Notes: generated from the letters alone by a model not told the origin. Shown: positions 1 to 9,395, counted from the first letter of the stretch. The stretch: DNA of 47,208 bases from Gammaproteobacteria bacterium (GCA_016179185.1 JACORW010000068.1:1-47208), one strand, 5' to 3'. Translations and numbers: made by a program.

Positions 1-1
1 A

Positions 2-892
2 AGCACCTACCTGCAGTGGGCACGCCGCTATATTCTCTTTCATGGCAAGCGCCACCCCCGCGATATGAATGCGGAGTGCGTAGTCTCGTTTCTTAATTAC
101 CTGGCGCGTGATCGCCATGTGTCAGCTTCGACGCAGAATCAGGCACTGAACGCGATCGTTTTTCTTTACAAGCAGGTATTGCAAAAGCCGCTGGAGGAAT
201 TCGAACAACTCGTGCACGCACGGCGTCCGCGCCGGTTGCCGACGGTGCTGACACGCGACGAAGTGAAGGCAGTCTTGGCGCGTCTTGAAGATCCCTATCT
301 CACCATGGCGCTGTTGATGTATGGCGGCGGTCTGCGCCTGAATGAGTGCCTGCGCCTGCGCATCCTGGATGTGGATTTCGGGCGCGGCGAGCTGCTGATC
401 CGTCGAGGAAAGGGCGACAAGGATCGCGTCACGGTTCTGCCCCGGTCCGCCGTGCCCGGACTGCGGGATAGCATTGTGCGGACGAGCAATCTGTTTGAAC
501 GCGATATGGCGCTCGGCATACACCACATCGATCTGCCTGTTGGCCTGGCGCGCAAATTCCCCAATGCCGGGCGCGAGCTTAAATGGCGCTTTGTCTTTTC
601 GTCAGAGCTGCTTTCCCAGGATCCCCGTACCGGGGCGCGCGGCCGTCACCATATTCACAGTGATTCTTTCAGTCGTGCCTTCAGGGCGGCGGTGCGTAAG
701 TCGGGCGTGATGAAATACGTCAGTGCCCATACTCTGCGCCACAGCTTCGCCACCCACATGCTGGAGGCGGGTTACGACATCCGTACGGTGCAGGAACTTC
801 TCGGCCATGCGCATGTGAACACGACGATGATCTACACCCATGTGCTGAACCGGGGCGGGCGCGGCATCATCAGCCCGGCGGATCGGGAATGA
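2..892 (+). CDS. intI: Integron integrase IntI (5' partial)
   Basis: This is a tyrosine recombinase of the integron-integrase family, which inserts and excises gene cassettes at attI/attC sites. The reading frame is open to the left edge, and the residues upstream of the ATG at 65 ([12 protein letters not shown]-like block) match the usual N-terminal SAM-like domain, so the true start is outside the window. Catalytic residues are visible: Arg in GGGLRLNE, Lys in GKGDKDR, HTLRHSF, LGHAH and Tyr in IYTHV. The insertion that separates IntI from XerC/D is present ([15 protein letters not shown], about residues 160-180 from the ATG at 65). IntI usually points away from its attI site and cassettes, so any cassette array should lie left of the window. 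The next gene is an ordinary exonuclease. Calling it an integron integrase rather than XerD rests on this extra segment. Confidence 0.9.
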   Translation, partial: STYLQWARRYILFHGKRHPRDMNAECVVSFLNYLARDRHVSASTQNQALNAIVFLYKQVLQKPLEEFEQLVHARRPRRLPTVLTRDEVKAVLARLEDPYLTMALLMYGGGLRLNECLRLRILDVDFGRGELLIRRGKGDKDRVTVLPRSAVPGLRDSIVRTSNLFERDMALGIHHIDLPVGLARKFPNAGRELKWRFVFSSELLSQDPRTGARGRHHIHSDSFSRAFRAAVRKSGVMKYVSAHTLRHSFATHMLEAGYDIRTVQELLGHAHVNTTMIYTHVLNRGGRGIISPADRE

Positions 893-944
893 GCATGCCG
901 GCGCGACTTGCCCGTGACCCGGCGCCGCTGCACACTATTTGTCC

Positions 945-1721
945 ATGAACACGCTTGTCTTTGACATCGAAACCATCCCCGATCTGGACGCGGGCCGGCG
1001 CCTGTATGACCTCGAGGGCCTGTCGGACCACGACGTGGGCGAGGTCATGTTCATGAAGCGCCGCCAGGATTCCGGCGGCAGCACGGATTTCCTGCGCCAC
1101 CATCTCCATCGCGTCGTCGCCATCTCCGTGCTGCTGGCCGCCGGGGACAAGGTGAGCCTGTGGTCCCTGGGCAAACCCGAATCCACCGAGTCGGAACTGG
1201 TGCAGCGTTTCTTCGAGGGTATCGAGAAGTACACGCCGCTGCTGGTGACCTGGAACGGCCGCGGTTTCGATCTGCCGGTTCTGCATTACCGCGCACTGCT
1301 GCACGGGGTGCAGGCCGCGCGTTACTGGGAGACGGGCGGCGAGGATCAGTCCTTCCGCTGGAACAATTACCTGAATCGTTTCCACGAGCGCCACACGGAT
1401 CTCATGGACGTGCTGGCCGGCTACGAGGGCCGCGCTTCAGCGCCGCTGCATGAGATCGCAACGATGCTCGGTTTCCCCGGCAAGCTGGGCATGGACGGCG
1501 GGGATGTGTGGGAACGCTGGCTGGCCGGGGGGATCGAGGCCATCCGCGACTACTGCGAGACGGATGTGCTGAATACGTATCTGGTATTTTTGCGGTTTCA
1601 GTTGATGCGCGGCCGGCTCACCGCTGCCGGCTACGATGCCGCCTGCGCCCGCGTGCGCAAGCTGCTGCACGAAGATGGGCGCGATCACCTGCGCCGGTTC
1701 GACGCCGCCTGGAGTAAATGA
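945..1721 (+). CDS. Predicted 3'-5' exonuclease, PolB-like
   Basis: This is a stand-alone DEDD exonuclease related to the proofreading domain of family B DNA polymerases. Exo motif I is DIETIPD at the N-terminus, motif II is in WNGRGFDLPVL, and motif III is in DYCETDVLNTYL. These supply the acidic residues expected to bind two metal ions. A role in trimming DNA or RNA ends is inferred from the family; the substrate is unknown. ATG at 945 puts motif I at residues 6-12 as in relatives, and an in-frame TTG at 939 is possible. The stop overlaps the rlmD start by 4 bases, so the two genes are probably co-transcribed and translationally coupled. Confidence 0.85.
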   Translation: MNTLVFDIETIPDLDAGRRLYDLEGLSDHDVGEVMFMKRRQDSGGSTDFLRHHLHRVVAISVLLAAGDKVSLWSLGKPESTESELVQRFFEGIEKYTPLLVTWNGRGFDLPVLHYRALLHGVQAARYWETGGEDQSFRWNNYLNRFHERHTDLMDVLAGYEGRASAPLHEIATMLGFPGKLGMDGGDVWERWLAGGIEAIRDYCETDVLNTYLVFLRFQLMRGRLTAAGYDAACARVRKLLHEDGRDHLRRFDAAWSK

Positions 1722-3049
1722 ACAGGCCGCGTCCGCGCCCGCCTTCGGCCGCGCCGGCCGAGGTCGTGATTGAATCCCTGTCCCACGAAGGCCGCGGCGT
1801 AGCCCGCGTCAACGGCAAGACCATGTTTGTCGAGGGAGCATTGCCCGGCGAGCGCGTTCGCGCCCGTTATCTGCGCGAGCATCGCCGCTACGATGAGGCC
1901 ATTGCAGAGGAAATCCTGGCAGTTGCGCCGGATCGGGTGCCGCCAACCTGCCGTCATTACGGCGTGTGCGGCGGGTGCAGTCTCCAGCATCTGGATCGTG
2001 CGGCGCAGTTGCGCCACAAGGAGTCCATCCTGCTGGAACAGTTGCGGTACGCAGGTGGGATCGTGCCGCGGTGCGTGTTGCCGCCATTGCACAGCCCGGG
2101 CGAGGGTTACCGGTATCGCGGGCGGTTGAGCGCGCGTTACGTCCCGGCGAGCAGGCAGGCGCGGGTGGGTTTTCGCGAGCGGCGCAGCAGTCTGATTGCC
2201 GCGATCGAGCGCTGCGAAGTGTTGCATCCGCGCATCGGCACGTTGTTGCCGCGGTTGTCGGACTTGCTGGGCGCGCTGACCGTTGCCGATGCGGTGCCGC
2301 AGATTGAGCTGGCGATCAGCGAGGCCGACTGCGGCCTCGTGCTGCGCCATCTGCGGCCGCTGGCGGCGGCAGACCTTGAACTGTTGACGGCCTTTGAACA
2401 GGATCACGGCGTGCGCTGGTTCGTGCAGCCCGGCGGCGACGATACTGTGCAGCCGCTGGATGCCTCCCGGCCGCCGCGCCTGGGTTACCGGCTGGAGGAG
2501 TTCGACGTGGAGATCCGGTTCGGACCCACCGACTTCACGCAGGTCAACTTTCACATCAACCGGCAATTGGTGAGCTGCGTCGTGGCGCTGCTGGATCCCG
2601 GCGCGGCAGAACAAGTGCTCGACCTGTTCTGCGGACTCGGAAACTTCTCGCTGCCGCTGGCGCGTCGCGCCGGCCATGTCGCCGGCGTGGAAGGGCTGGC
2701 GAGACTCGTGGCCGGGGCGCGGGACAATGCGGCGCGCAACGGCATCGCAAACGCCGAATTCATCGCTGCCGATCTCGCGCGCGAAGATCTTGCCGCTCCG
2801 TTCCTGGCCGGACGCTGGGATAAGATACTCCTCGATCCGCCCCGGGCCGGGGCGCGGGAGGTGCTTGCAGCGCTGAATCACGCAACGGTGCGGACCCTGG
2901 TGTATGTGTCCTGTAATCCGGCCACGTTCGCCCGCGACGCGGCGCTGCTCGTGCACGGAAAGGGGTACACACTCGATCAGGTGCGCGTAGTGGACATGTT
3001 TCCGCACACGGCCCACGTGGAATGCCTCGCCCGGTTCACCCGGCAATGA
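1718..3049 (+). CDS. rlmD: 23S rRNA (uracil-1939-C5)-methyltransferase RlmD
   Basis: SAM-dependent enzyme that makes m5U at position 1939 of 23S rRNA. An N-terminal TRAM domain (about residues 14-70) is followed by the iron-sulfur ligands C78, C84 and C87 in CRHYGVCGGC, with a fourth Cys in RCEVLHPR. The C-terminal Rossmann domain has the SAM motif FCGLGNFSLPLA, then LDPPRAGA and the catalytic Cys in YVSCNPATFARD. The C-terminus FPHTAHVECLARF is typical. Its 443 residues compare with about 433 in E. coli. The four Cys ligands separate RlmD from TrmA, and the overall motif set favours RlmD over RlmC. It starts inside the stop region of the upstream exonuclease gene. Confidence 0.93.
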   Translation: MNRPRPRPPSAAPAEVVIESLSHEGRGVARVNGKTMFVEGALPGERVRARYLREHRRYDEAIAEEILAVAPDRVPPTCRHYGVCGGCSLQHLDRAAQLRHKESILLEQLRYAGGIVPRCVLPPLHSPGEGYRYRGRLSARYVPASRQARVGFRERRSSLIAAIERCEVLHPRIGTLLPRLSDLLGALTVADAVPQIELAISEADCGLVLRHLRPLAAADLELLTAFEQDHGVRWFVQPGGDDTVQPLDASRPPRLGYRLEEFDVEIRFGPTDFTQVNFHINRQLVSCVVALLDPGAAEQVLDLFCGLGNFSLPLARRAGHVAGVEGLARLVAGARDNAARNGIANAEFIAADLAREDLAAPFLAGRWDKILLDPPRAGAREVLAALNHATVRTLVYVSCNPATFARDAALLVHGKGYTLDQVRVVDMFPHTAHVECLARFTRQ

Positions 3050-3059
3050 GGTGGGGCGC

Positions 3060-3590
3060 ATGTGGGGCCGGGTTTACCTGGCCGGACTGTCCCCGGACAC
3101 AATGACCTCTGAAACCCGCATAGAAATCTCCCTCCCCGATCAACGCCTGACGCTGTTCAGCACCGGTGCGGGACCGGCGCAATTCCCCGTTTCCACCGCG
3201 AAGAACGGCCCCGGCGAGCGCATGGACAGTTATTGCACGCCGCGCGGCGCCCACGTCATCGCGGAGAAGATCGGCGCCGGCGCGGCGCCCGGAACGGTAT
3301 TTGTCGGCCGCCAGACCACCGGCGAGATCTACGCGCCGGCACTGCGCGCCGCGCATCCGGGCCGTGACTGGATCCTGACGCGCATCCTGTGGCTCGCCGG
3401 CATTGAGCCGGGCCGTAACCAGGGCGGGGAGGTGGATTCGTACCGGCGATACATTTATATACATGGCGCGCCGGCGGACGTGCCCATGGGCCGGCCGGGC
3501 TCTGCGGGCTGCATCCGCATGACCAATGCCGACGTCGTCTGGCTGTTTGACCGTGTGGAAGTCGGCACGCCGGTGCTGATCCGGGAGTAA
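3060..3590 (+). CDS. L,D-transpeptidase family protein (YkuD)
   Basis: YkuD-domain protein. Such enzymes make 3-3 cross-links in peptidoglycan or anchor lipoproteins through a catalytic Cys. The signature is YIYIHGAP followed by GRPGSAGCIRM with the catalytic Cys, ahead of NADVVWLFDRV. Upstream are RIEISLPDQRLTLF and the conserved STAKNGPGE and YCTPRG blocks. No convincing signal peptide is visible, so export is unclear; this short cytoplasmic-looking subgroup is common in Gammaproteobacteria. ATG at 3060 has GAGGTG seven bases upstream and is preferred. GTG at 3051 and ATG at 3102, where family similarity begins, are alternatives. The 3' flank has two small GC-rich hairpins without a T-run. 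Confidence 0.85.
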   Translation: MWGRVYLAGLSPDTMTSETRIEISLPDQRLTLFSTGAGPAQFPVSTAKNGPGERMDSYCTPRGAHVIAEKIGAGAAPGTVFVGRQTTGEIYAPALRAAHPGRDWILTRILWLAGIEPGRNQGGEVDSYRRYIYIHGAPADVPMGRPGSAGCIRMTNADVVWLFDRVEVGTPVLIRE

Positions 3591-3592
3591 GT

Positions 3593-3632
3593 CCGGCTCA
3601 CCCGGACCGGGGATGCGCCGTTTCCGGCGCGG
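3593..3632 (+). other. Two adjacent GC hairpins after the transpeptidase gene
   Basis: GTCCGG pairs with CCGGAC (3593-3609), and GCGCCG pairs with CGGCGC around a TTTC loop (3617-3632). There is no T-run, so an intrinsic terminator is not supported. They may stabilise the transcript end or assist Rho-dependent termination. Confidence 0.35.
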
Positions 3633-3702
3633 CTGGTAATCTTCATCCCCGTCGAATCACGGTGTCTCGGCCACGGAACGGCCATGGACCACCGCCAAGG
3701 CC

Positions 3703-5874
3703 ATGGAACCGGCGTCCCATCCCGATCATTATTTATCCGCATTGCGCTGCCTGGCCGTGTGTGCCCGGCTGCGCGGCGTTCCCGTGGACGCCGATCGGCT
3801 GCTGCACGCCAATCCCCCGGGCGCCGATCCGGAAACGGATCTGCTGCGCGCCGCCGCACGGCTGGGCTTCAGGTCCCGCGCGCTTGACTGTGACAGGGCG
3901 CGCCTGCCGGAACTGGCGGCGCCGTTCCCGGCGCGACAGCGCTCCGGTGCGTGGTGCGTGGTGGCCGGCATCGAACCGGACCGGCTGCTGATCTGGTCCG
4001 CGGAGGGCGGGTCGGAGCGGGTGGCCGCCGAGGCCTTCTGCGAACGCTGGAGCGGCCGCGTGATCCTCCTGCGCCACGAGCGCGATTCGCCGTCAGCGCA
4101 GCGGTTCGGCTGGTCGTGGTTCGTGCCGTCACTGGCGCGCCACGGGCGGCTTCTGGGTCAGGTTCTGCTGGCCACGCTGGTGGTGCAAATGCTGGCGCTG
4201 CTGGCGCCGTTGTTCTTTCAGGTCGTGATCGACAAGGTCCTGGCGCACCATGGCTTGACGACGCTGGACGTGCTGGCCGTCGGTCTGCTGCTGGCTTCGC
4301 TGTTCGAGGTCGTCCTGACGGCGTTGCGCAATTACGTGCTGGCGCACACCGGCAACCGCATTGACGTGAGCCTCGGTGCGGACCTGTTTTCCAGGCTGTT
4401 GTCCTTGCCGGCCTGCTGGTTCGAGGCGCGGCGCGTCGGCGACGTCGTGGCGCGGGCACGGGAGCTGGAGCACATTCGCGCGATCCTGACCGGCCCGGCA
4501 CTGACGGCGATCCTGGAGTTCATGTTCGCGCTGGTCTTCCTGGTGGTGCTGTGGCTGTTCAGCGCGACGCTGTCGCTGGTCGTGGCGGCGTTCATTACCG
4601 CCCATGTGCTGCTGATGTTCATCGCGACGCCGCTGCAACGGCGCCGGATTGCCGACCAGGGGCAGCGGGCGGCGGACGTCCAGGCGTTTCTGGTAGAGAC
4701 CGTGTCCGCCATGGATGCGATCAAGTCCAATGCCGTGGAGCCGCTGCAATGCCGGTCGTGGGAGGATCTGCTGGCTTCCCACGCGCGCAGCGCCTGGCGC
4801 GCGGCCACCCTCGGCAATGTTGTGTCGCAGTCCGCGGCGCTGCTCTGCAAGTTATCGCAGGTGGTGATCCTGTGGCTCGGCGCGCGCCAGGTGTTGCAGG
4901 GTGAGTTGACCATCGGCCAGCTGGTCGCGTTCAACATGATCGCGGCGCGCGTGAACGCCCCGGTGCTGCGGCTGGTGCAACTGTGGCAGGAATTGCAGCA
5001 GGCCGGAGTTTCGTTACAGCGCCTGCGTGACATTCTGGAGGCGCCGCGCGAGCCGGCATTGTGGACTGCAGGCCGTGCCCCGTTGCCGCGGTTGCGGGGC
5101 CGGTTCACGCTGTCGGATGTTTCTTTTCAGTACCGGCCCGGCAGCGAGGACGTGTTGCGGGGCGTGTCGCTCGAGATAGCGCCCGGCACGGTCGTCGGTG
5201 TCGTCGGGCCGTCCGGGTCCGGCAAGAGCACCCTGGCGCGGTTGCTGCAGCGGATCATCGTGCCGCAACGGGGCCGGATCCGGCTGGACGGCGTGGACCT
5301 GTCGCTGCTGGATCCGTCCTGGCTGCGGCGCCGCGTTGCCGTTGTGCAGCAGGAGGCGCGCCTGTTTCAGCGCAGCGTGCGCGAAAACATCGCGCTCTGC
5401 GATCCGGGCGCGGAGCTGAGCCGCGTCGCGCGCGCCGCGTCGCTGGCCGGCGCCCACGAGTTCATCGTGCGCCTGCCGCAGGGCTATGAGACGGTGATCG
5501 GCGCGCAGGGCCAGTCATTGTCCGGCGGCCAGCGCCAGCGCATCGCGCTGGCACGGGCGCTGTTCATGGAACCCGCCGTACTCATCCTGGACGAGGCCAC
5601 GAGCGCGCTGGATATCGAATCGGAGCAGGCCGTCCAGTGCCGCATGCGGGAGTTGTGCCGCGGGCGCACGGTGATCATCATCGCCCATCGCCTGAGCGCG
5701 CTGAGCTGCGCCACGCAGGTCGCGGTGCTGGAGGAAGGGCGCATCACCGCGCACGGCACGCCGGCGGAGCTGGCGCGCGGCGACGGGTTTTTCGCGCGGC
5801 TGGTGAGGGCGCAAACAGGGAAGATTGAAAGTGAAAAGTGGAAAGCGGAAAGGAGAAAACACGGGTTAGAATAG
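3703..5874 (+). CDS. Type I secretion ABC transporter (HlyB/LapB-like) with C39-like domain
   Basis: Inner-membrane permease-ATPase that would export an unfolded protein through a type I secretion channel. Residues about 5-125 resemble the C39-like domain of HlyB. The catalytic Cys of true C39 peptidases appears to be absent (the aligned region reads [13 protein letters not shown]), so a docking rather than cleaving role is likely. Membrane segments follow from about 150 to 430. The nucleotide-binding domain has Walker [10 protein letters not shown] (about 502), signature [15 protein letters not shown] (about 606), Walker [13 protein letters not shown] and the switch His in IAHRLS. No HlyD-like adaptor, TolC channel or repeat-rich substrate lies nearby, so it is an orphan here. 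The last 16 residues are encoded largely by a 7-bp tandem repeat and look acquired. Confidence 0.87.
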   Translation: MEPASHPDHYLSALRCLAVCARLRGVPVDADRLLHANPPGADPETDLLRAAARLGFRSRALDCDRARLPELAAPFPARQRSGAWCVVAGIEPDRLLIWSAEGGSERVAAEAFCERWSGRVILLRHERDSPSAQRFGWSWFVPSLARHGRLLGQVLLATLVVQMLALLAPLFFQVVIDKVLAHHGLTTLDVLAVGLLLASLFEVVLTALRNYVLAHTGNRIDVSLGADLFSRLLSLPACWFEARRVGDVVARARELEHIRAILTGPALTAILEFMFALVFLVVLWLFSATLSLVVAAFITAHVLLMFIATPLQRRRIADQGQRAADVQAFLVETVSAMDAIKSNAVEPLQCRSWEDLLASHARSAWRAATLGNVVSQSAALLCKLSQVVILWLGARQVLQGELTIGQLVAFNMIAARVNAPVLRLVQLWQELQQAGVSLQRLRDILEAPREPALWTAGRAPLPRLRGRFTLSDVSFQYRPGSEDVLRGVSLEIAPGTVVGVVGPSGSGKSTLARLLQRIIVPQRGRIRLDGVDLSLLDPSWLRRRVAVVQQEARLFQRSVRENIALCDPGAELSRVARAASLAGAHEFIVRLPQGYETVIGAQGQSLSGGQRQRIALARALFMEPAVLILDEATSALDIESEQAVQCRMRELCRGRTVIIIAHRLSALSCATQVAVLEEGRITAHGTPAELARGDGFFARLVRAQTGKIESEKWKAERRKHGLE
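5824..5858 (+). repeat. Heptamer tandem repeat, consensus GTGGAAA x5
   Basis: Five successive 7-base units (ATTGAAA, GTGAAAA, GTGGAAA, GCGGAAA, GGAGAAA) with period 7. The block lies in the last codons of the ABC transporter, where it encodes a charged tail, and a few dozen bases before the nagZ start. It shares period and general style with repeats at 7884, 9221, 9361 and 47034, although the unit sequence differs. Confidence 0.7.
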
Positions 5875-5909
5875 TCGGAGAGAACGCCGACAGTCTTTCC
5901 GGAGCCACC

Positions 5910-6974
5910 GTGTCACTGGGCCCCATCATGCTGGACCTCAACGGTCCGGCGCTCAGCGCGCAGGAACGCGAACTGCTGCGCCATCCGCTCATCGGCGGCG
6001 TGATCCTGTTCACGCGCAATTACGAGTCCCCGGAACAGCTCGCGGAACTCACGGCAGCGATCCACACTGTGCGCAAACCGCCGTTGCTGATTGCCGTGGA
6101 CCACGAGGGCGGCCGCGTGCAGCGCTTTCGCGCGGGATTCTCCCCGCTGCCGCCATGCCGCGCATACGGCAAACTGCACGGCAAGTCGCCGGCGCGGGCC
6201 TTGGCGCTGGCGCAGCAGGGCGGCTGGCTCATGGCGGCGGAACTGCGCGCCCTGGGCGTGGACCTGAGCTTTGCGCCGGTGCTGGATCTTGATCGCGGCG
6301 TCAGCGGCGTTATCGGCGACCGGGCCTTCCATCGCGATCCCGAAATGGTGGCCCTGCTTGCCCGGCGTTTCATGGAGGGCATGAAGGCCGCGGGCATGGC
6401 TGCGGTGGGCAAGCATTTTCCGGGACACGGCAGCGTGAGCGCGGATTCCCATCATGCGGCACCGGTGGACAATCGTGCCCTGGAGGATATCCGGCTCAGC
6501 GATCTGGTGCCGTTCGAACGCCTGATCCACTCGGGCCTGCCGGCGCTGATGCCTGCACACGTGATTTATCCGGGCGTGGACACGCTGCCGGCGGGGTTCT
6601 CGCCGCGCTGGCTCCGGGACGTCCTGCGCGGACAGCTGGAATTTCGCGGCGCAATCTTCAGTGACGACATCGCCATGGCCGGCGCAGAAGCGGTCGGCGA
6701 TTTTCCGGCACGGGCCGACGCGGCGCTGGGCGCCGGCTGCGATATGGTGCTGATCTGCAATAATCAGCCGGAGGCGATCCGGGTGCTGGATTCGCTGACG
6801 TTCACCGCGGACCCGGTATCGCAAAGCCGGGTGATGCGCTTGCACGGCAGTCCCCAGCGCGTGGATGCGGAAGCATTGCGCGCCGGCCGCGACTGGCATT
6901 CGGCAGTGGCATCCATGGCGGAGCTCGTGGGCACGCCGGAACTGGGGTTGGGAGATGATTCGGTACTGGTTTGA
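5910..6974 (+). CDS. nagZ: Beta-N-acetylhexosaminidase NagZ
   Basis: Cytoplasmic family 3 glycosidase that removes N-acetylglucosamine from anhydro-muropeptides during cell-wall recycling. Diagnostic motifs are [12 protein letters not shown] near the N-terminus, [12 protein letters not shown], and [15 protein letters not shown], which carries the His/Asp general acid-base pair on the flexible loop. [10 protein letters not shown] contains the nucleophile Asp. GTG at 5910 is chosen because it has GGAG five bases upstream and gives the normal MSLGPIMLD start; a longer reading from 5838 would run through the heptamer repeat. The 354 residues are near the family norm of about 340. The end overlaps the next gene by 20 bases. 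Confidence 0.93.
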   Translation: MSLGPIMLDLNGPALSAQERELLRHPLIGGVILFTRNYESPEQLAELTAAIHTVRKPPLLIAVDHEGGRVQRFRAGFSPLPPCRAYGKLHGKSPARALALAQQGGWLMAAELRALGVDLSFAPVLDLDRGVSGVIGDRAFHRDPEMVALLARRFMEGMKAAGMAAVGKHFPGHGSVSADSHHAAPVDNRALEDIRLSDLVPFERLIHSGLPALMPAHVIYPGVDTLPAGFSPRWLRDVLRGQLEFRGAIFSDDIAMAGAEAVGDFPARADAALGAGCDMVLICNNQPEAIRVLDSLTFTADPVSQSRVMRLHGSPQRVDAEALRAGRDWHSAVASMAELVGTPELGLGDDSVLV

Positions 6975-7869
6975 GATAGTGCTGTTGCTGTTCGGTTGCA
7001 TATCCGCGGTCGTCGCGGATCAGGCGCCCGAGTGTCGCCCGCTGCAACCGGGCAGGGTCGAATACGACGGGCCGGCGCGGTTCGATCAGGGGCTGCTGTG
7101 GGAGATCAGGTCGGCCGGCGGCACAAGCCACATTTTCGGGACGATTCACGTTGCCGACGATGAAATCGTCACGCTGCCGGTGCCGGTCAACGAGCGTTTT
7201 CAGGCAGCCGGTACGTTCGTCATGGAGGTCGTGCCGGCGCCGGAAGACGTGATGGAAATGGCCGCGCTGATGTACTTTACCGATGGCCGGAAACTGGATG
7301 CGCTGATATCGCAACCGCTGTACCGCCGCGTTGTGCAGATCCTGACCGATTACAACCTGCCCGAGGAGGCCATCGCCGCGATGCGGCCATGGAGCGCCTA
7401 CCTGACCATGAGCTATCCCGCGGACATGCGCCCGGTACTCGATTTGCAATTGCTGGAACACGCACAGGCCGCCGGGCTTGCAACCCACGGTCTGGAATCG
7501 CTCGCCGAGCAGGGGCGGATTTTCAGTGAACTCGACACCGCGGATCAGTTGCGCCTGCTCGCCGACACGGCCTGCCATCACGATCGCCTGCGCGAAGACA
7601 TGGAGGCGATGAAGCGCCTTTATTTGCAGCGCGATCTGAAAGGCATGTTCGTGTACGGACAAAAGCACGCGTTCGCTGACAACACGCTGTACGAGGAACT
7701 GGCCGAGCGGCTGCTGACGCGCCGAAATGGCGTGATGGCGGACCGCCTGAAGCCCTATCTGGACGCGGGCAGGGCGTTCATTGCCATCGGTGCGATGCAT
7801 CTGCCGGGACGGGAGGGGGTCCTGAACCGGCTGGTGCAGCAGGGGTATGCGGTGGAGAGGGTGTATTGA
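6955..7869 (+). CDS. TraB/GumN family protein
   Basis: Secreted or periplasmic protein of the TraB/GumN family, a putative metal-dependent hydrolase group (Tiki-like fold) of uncertain substrate. A signal peptide is visible at residues 1-21 (hydrophobic [13 protein letters not shown]). The family marks are [10 protein letters not shown] near the N-terminus and [14 protein letters not shown] near the C-terminus, ending with GYAVERV. ATG at 6955 overlaps the nagZ stop and supplies the signal peptide, so it is preferred to the in-frame ATG at 6865. Co-transcription with nagZ is likely. Molecular function cannot be assigned from sequence. Confidence 0.85.
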   Translation: MIRYWFEIVLLLFGCISAVVADQAPECRPLQPGRVEYDGPARFDQGLLWEIRSAGGTSHIFGTIHVADDEIVTLPVPVNERFQAAGTFVMEVVPAPEDVMEMAALMYFTDGRKLDALISQPLYRRVVQILTDYNLPEEAIAAMRPWSAYLTMSYPADMRPVLDLQLLEHAQAAGLATHGLESLAEQGRIFSELDTADQLRLLADTACHHDRLREDMEAMKRLYLQRDLKGMFVYGQKHAFADNTLYEELAERLLTRRNGVMADRLKPYLDAGRAFIAIGAMHLPGREGVLNRLVQQGYAVERVY

Positions 7870-7883
7870 GAAGGGAATGTGAT

Positions 7884-8014
7884 TCGTGAAGCGTGAAAGA
7901 GAACCTGATCAACTGGTTTTGACTTTCACGAGATACGCTTCACGAGATACGAGATACGGGTTCAACCGAGATACGCTTCACGAGATACGAGATACGGGTT
8001 CAACCGAGATACGA
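7884..8014 (+). repeat. Composite heptamer repeat, copy 1 (upstream of rtcB)
   Basis: Built from a GTGAAGC-type heptamer arm, a core with a near-palindrome around TGATCA (AACC...GGTT arms), and an arm of CGAGATA-type heptamers. GTGAAAG and CTTTCAC flank the core as an inverted pair. A 38-bp unit is perfectly duplicated in tandem (7929-7966 and 7967-8004). It closely matches copy 2 at 9221-9356, and the rtcB start follows at 8019. Confidence 0.8.
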
Positions 8015-8018
8015 TCAG

Positions 8019-9215
8019 ATGCCAGTCCGCCAAACCATCACCTCCGGCCTCGTCCCGGTAAAGATCTACACCGACGACATCGAACCCTCGGCCATGCAGC
8101 AGCTCCGGGATCTGGGACAGCTCGACATCGTGTACGGGCACGTGGCGGCCATGCCGGACGCGCACACGGGGATCGGCTCCACGGTCGGCGCGGTCATCCC
8201 GACGCAGGGTGCGATCATTCCTGCCGCCGTGGGCGTGGACATCGGCTGCGGCATGAACGCCTTGCGCCTGTCGCTGGAAGCAGGGCAGTTGCCGGACAAC
8301 CTGCGGCTCGTGCGCGCCGCGATCGAGTCCGCGGTGCCGGTGGGATTCTCCGCCCACGATCAGCCGGTCGTGCGGTCGGGAGAGCTGAAAGATCTCGGCC
8401 GCAGGCTGCGGCAGATCTTCGATCGACATCCGCAGCTCAAACGTATGCAGAGAAACGCCGACCGGGTATGGGCGCAGCAACTGGGTTCACTGGGCGGCGG
8501 CAATCACTTCATCGAACTGTGCATTGACGAGAGCGGGCGCGTCTGGGTGATGCTGCACTCGGGCAGCCGCGGCGTGGGCAACGCCATCGGCCGCTATTTC
8601 ATCGATCTGGCGCGCAAGGATATGACCCGGCAGCAGGCGCAACTGCCGCACCGCGACCTCGCTTACCTCAGGGAAGGCTCGGAGCATTTCGATGACTACG
8701 TGGAGGCGGTGCATTGGGCGCAGGAATATGCGCTGGTGAACCGCCGCGAGATGATGCGCCTGATTCTCGAAGCCGTTGCGCCGCATCTGCCGCCGTTTCA
8801 ATGCACCGCCGAGGCCATCAATTGCCACCATAACTATGTGGCCATCGAACAGCACGCAGGACAACGGCTGTACATCACGCGCAAGGGGGCGATCCGCGCC
8901 GGCCAGGGGGAACTCGGCATCATTCCCGGGAGCATGGGCGCGCGTTCATTCATCGTGCGCGGCAAGGGCAATCCCGAGTCCTGGTGTTCCTGCGCCCATG
9001 GCGCCGGACGGCGGATGAGCCGCACCGACGCGCGCCGGCGATTCAGCCGCGCGGACCTGGAACAGCAGACTGCCGGCGTCGAGTGCCGGAAGGATACGGG
9101 AGTCGTTGACGAAATCCCCGGCGCCTACAAGGACATTGACACGGTCATGGCGAACCAGTCGGACCTGGTGGACGTCGTGCACACGCTGAAGCAGGTGGTG
9201 TGCGTGAAGGGGTGA
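8019..9215 (+). CDS. rtcB: RNA-splicing ligase RtcB
   Basis: GTP-dependent RNA ligase that joins 2',3'-cyclic phosphate or 3'-phosphate ends to 5'-OH ends, as in RNA repair or tRNA splicing. Metal-binding and catalytic motifs are present: GVDIGCGM (Cys ligand), GSLGGGNHFIEL, HSGSRGVGN, CHHNY and HGAGRRMSR with the His that is guanylylated. The 398 residues match the usual 400-410. Neither rtcA nor rtcR is adjacent and there is no sign of an operon. Similar heptamer repeats sit in the same orientation on both sides, which suggests this gene has moved as a unit or that the repeats colonised both flanks. The start ATG lies five bases after the repeat block. Confidence 0.94.
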   Translation: MPVRQTITSGLVPVKIYTDDIEPSAMQQLRDLGQLDIVYGHVAAMPDAHTGIGSTVGAVIPTQGAIIPAAVGVDIGCGMNALRLSLEAGQLPDNLRLVRAAIESAVPVGFSAHDQPVVRSGELKDLGRRLRQIFDRHPQLKRMQRNADRVWAQQLGSLGGGNHFIELCIDESGRVWVMLHSGSRGVGNAIGRYFIDLARKDMTRQQAQLPHRDLAYLREGSEHFDDYVEAVHWAQEYALVNRREMMRLILEAVAPHLPPFQCTAEAINCHHNYVAIEQHAGQRLYITRKGAIRAGQGELGIIPGSMGARSFIVRGKGNPESWCSCAHGAGRRMSRTDARRRFSRADLEQQTAGVECRKDTGVVDEIPGAYKDIDTVMANQSDLVDVVHTLKQVVCVKG

Positions 9216-9220
9216 GGGAA

Positions 9221-9356
9221 GCCGTATCTCGTGAAACGTGAAGCGTGAAGCGTGAAGCGTGAAAGAGAGCCTGAGCAACTGGTTTTGACTTTCACGAGAT
9301 ACGCTTCACGAACGACGAGATACGGGTTCAAGCGAGATACGCTTCACGAGCTACGA
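9221..9356 (+). repeat. Composite heptamer repeat, copy 2 (downstream of rtcB)
   Basis: Same orientation and plan as copy 1: tandem GTGAAGC units, a core reading GAGCAACTGGTTTTGACTTT, then ACGAGATACGCTTCACGA units and GGGTTCAAGC. About 75 bases match copy 1 with few changes. Here the 38-bp unit is not cleanly duplicated and has diverged. Confidence 0.8.
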
Positions 9357-9360
9357 TTTT

Positions 9361-9395
9361 CCAGCCACCAGCCACCAGCCACCAGTCACCAGCCA
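9361..9395 (+). repeat. Heptamer tandem repeat, CCAGCCA x5
   Basis: Four perfect CCAGCCA units and one CCAGTCA unit with exact period 7, abutting copy 2 of the composite repeat and ending five bases before the cnoX stop codon. It is a third unit sequence with the same period. Confidence 0.8.

Noticed and set aside
1685-3061. 458-residue minus-strand frame opposite rlmD
   Set aside because: rlmD on the plus strand has every catalytic and cluster motif; the antisense frame has none.
7886-8527. Open reading frame spanning the repeat and early rtcB
   Set aside because: It is repeat-encoded at the start and a frame shadow of rtcB afterwards.
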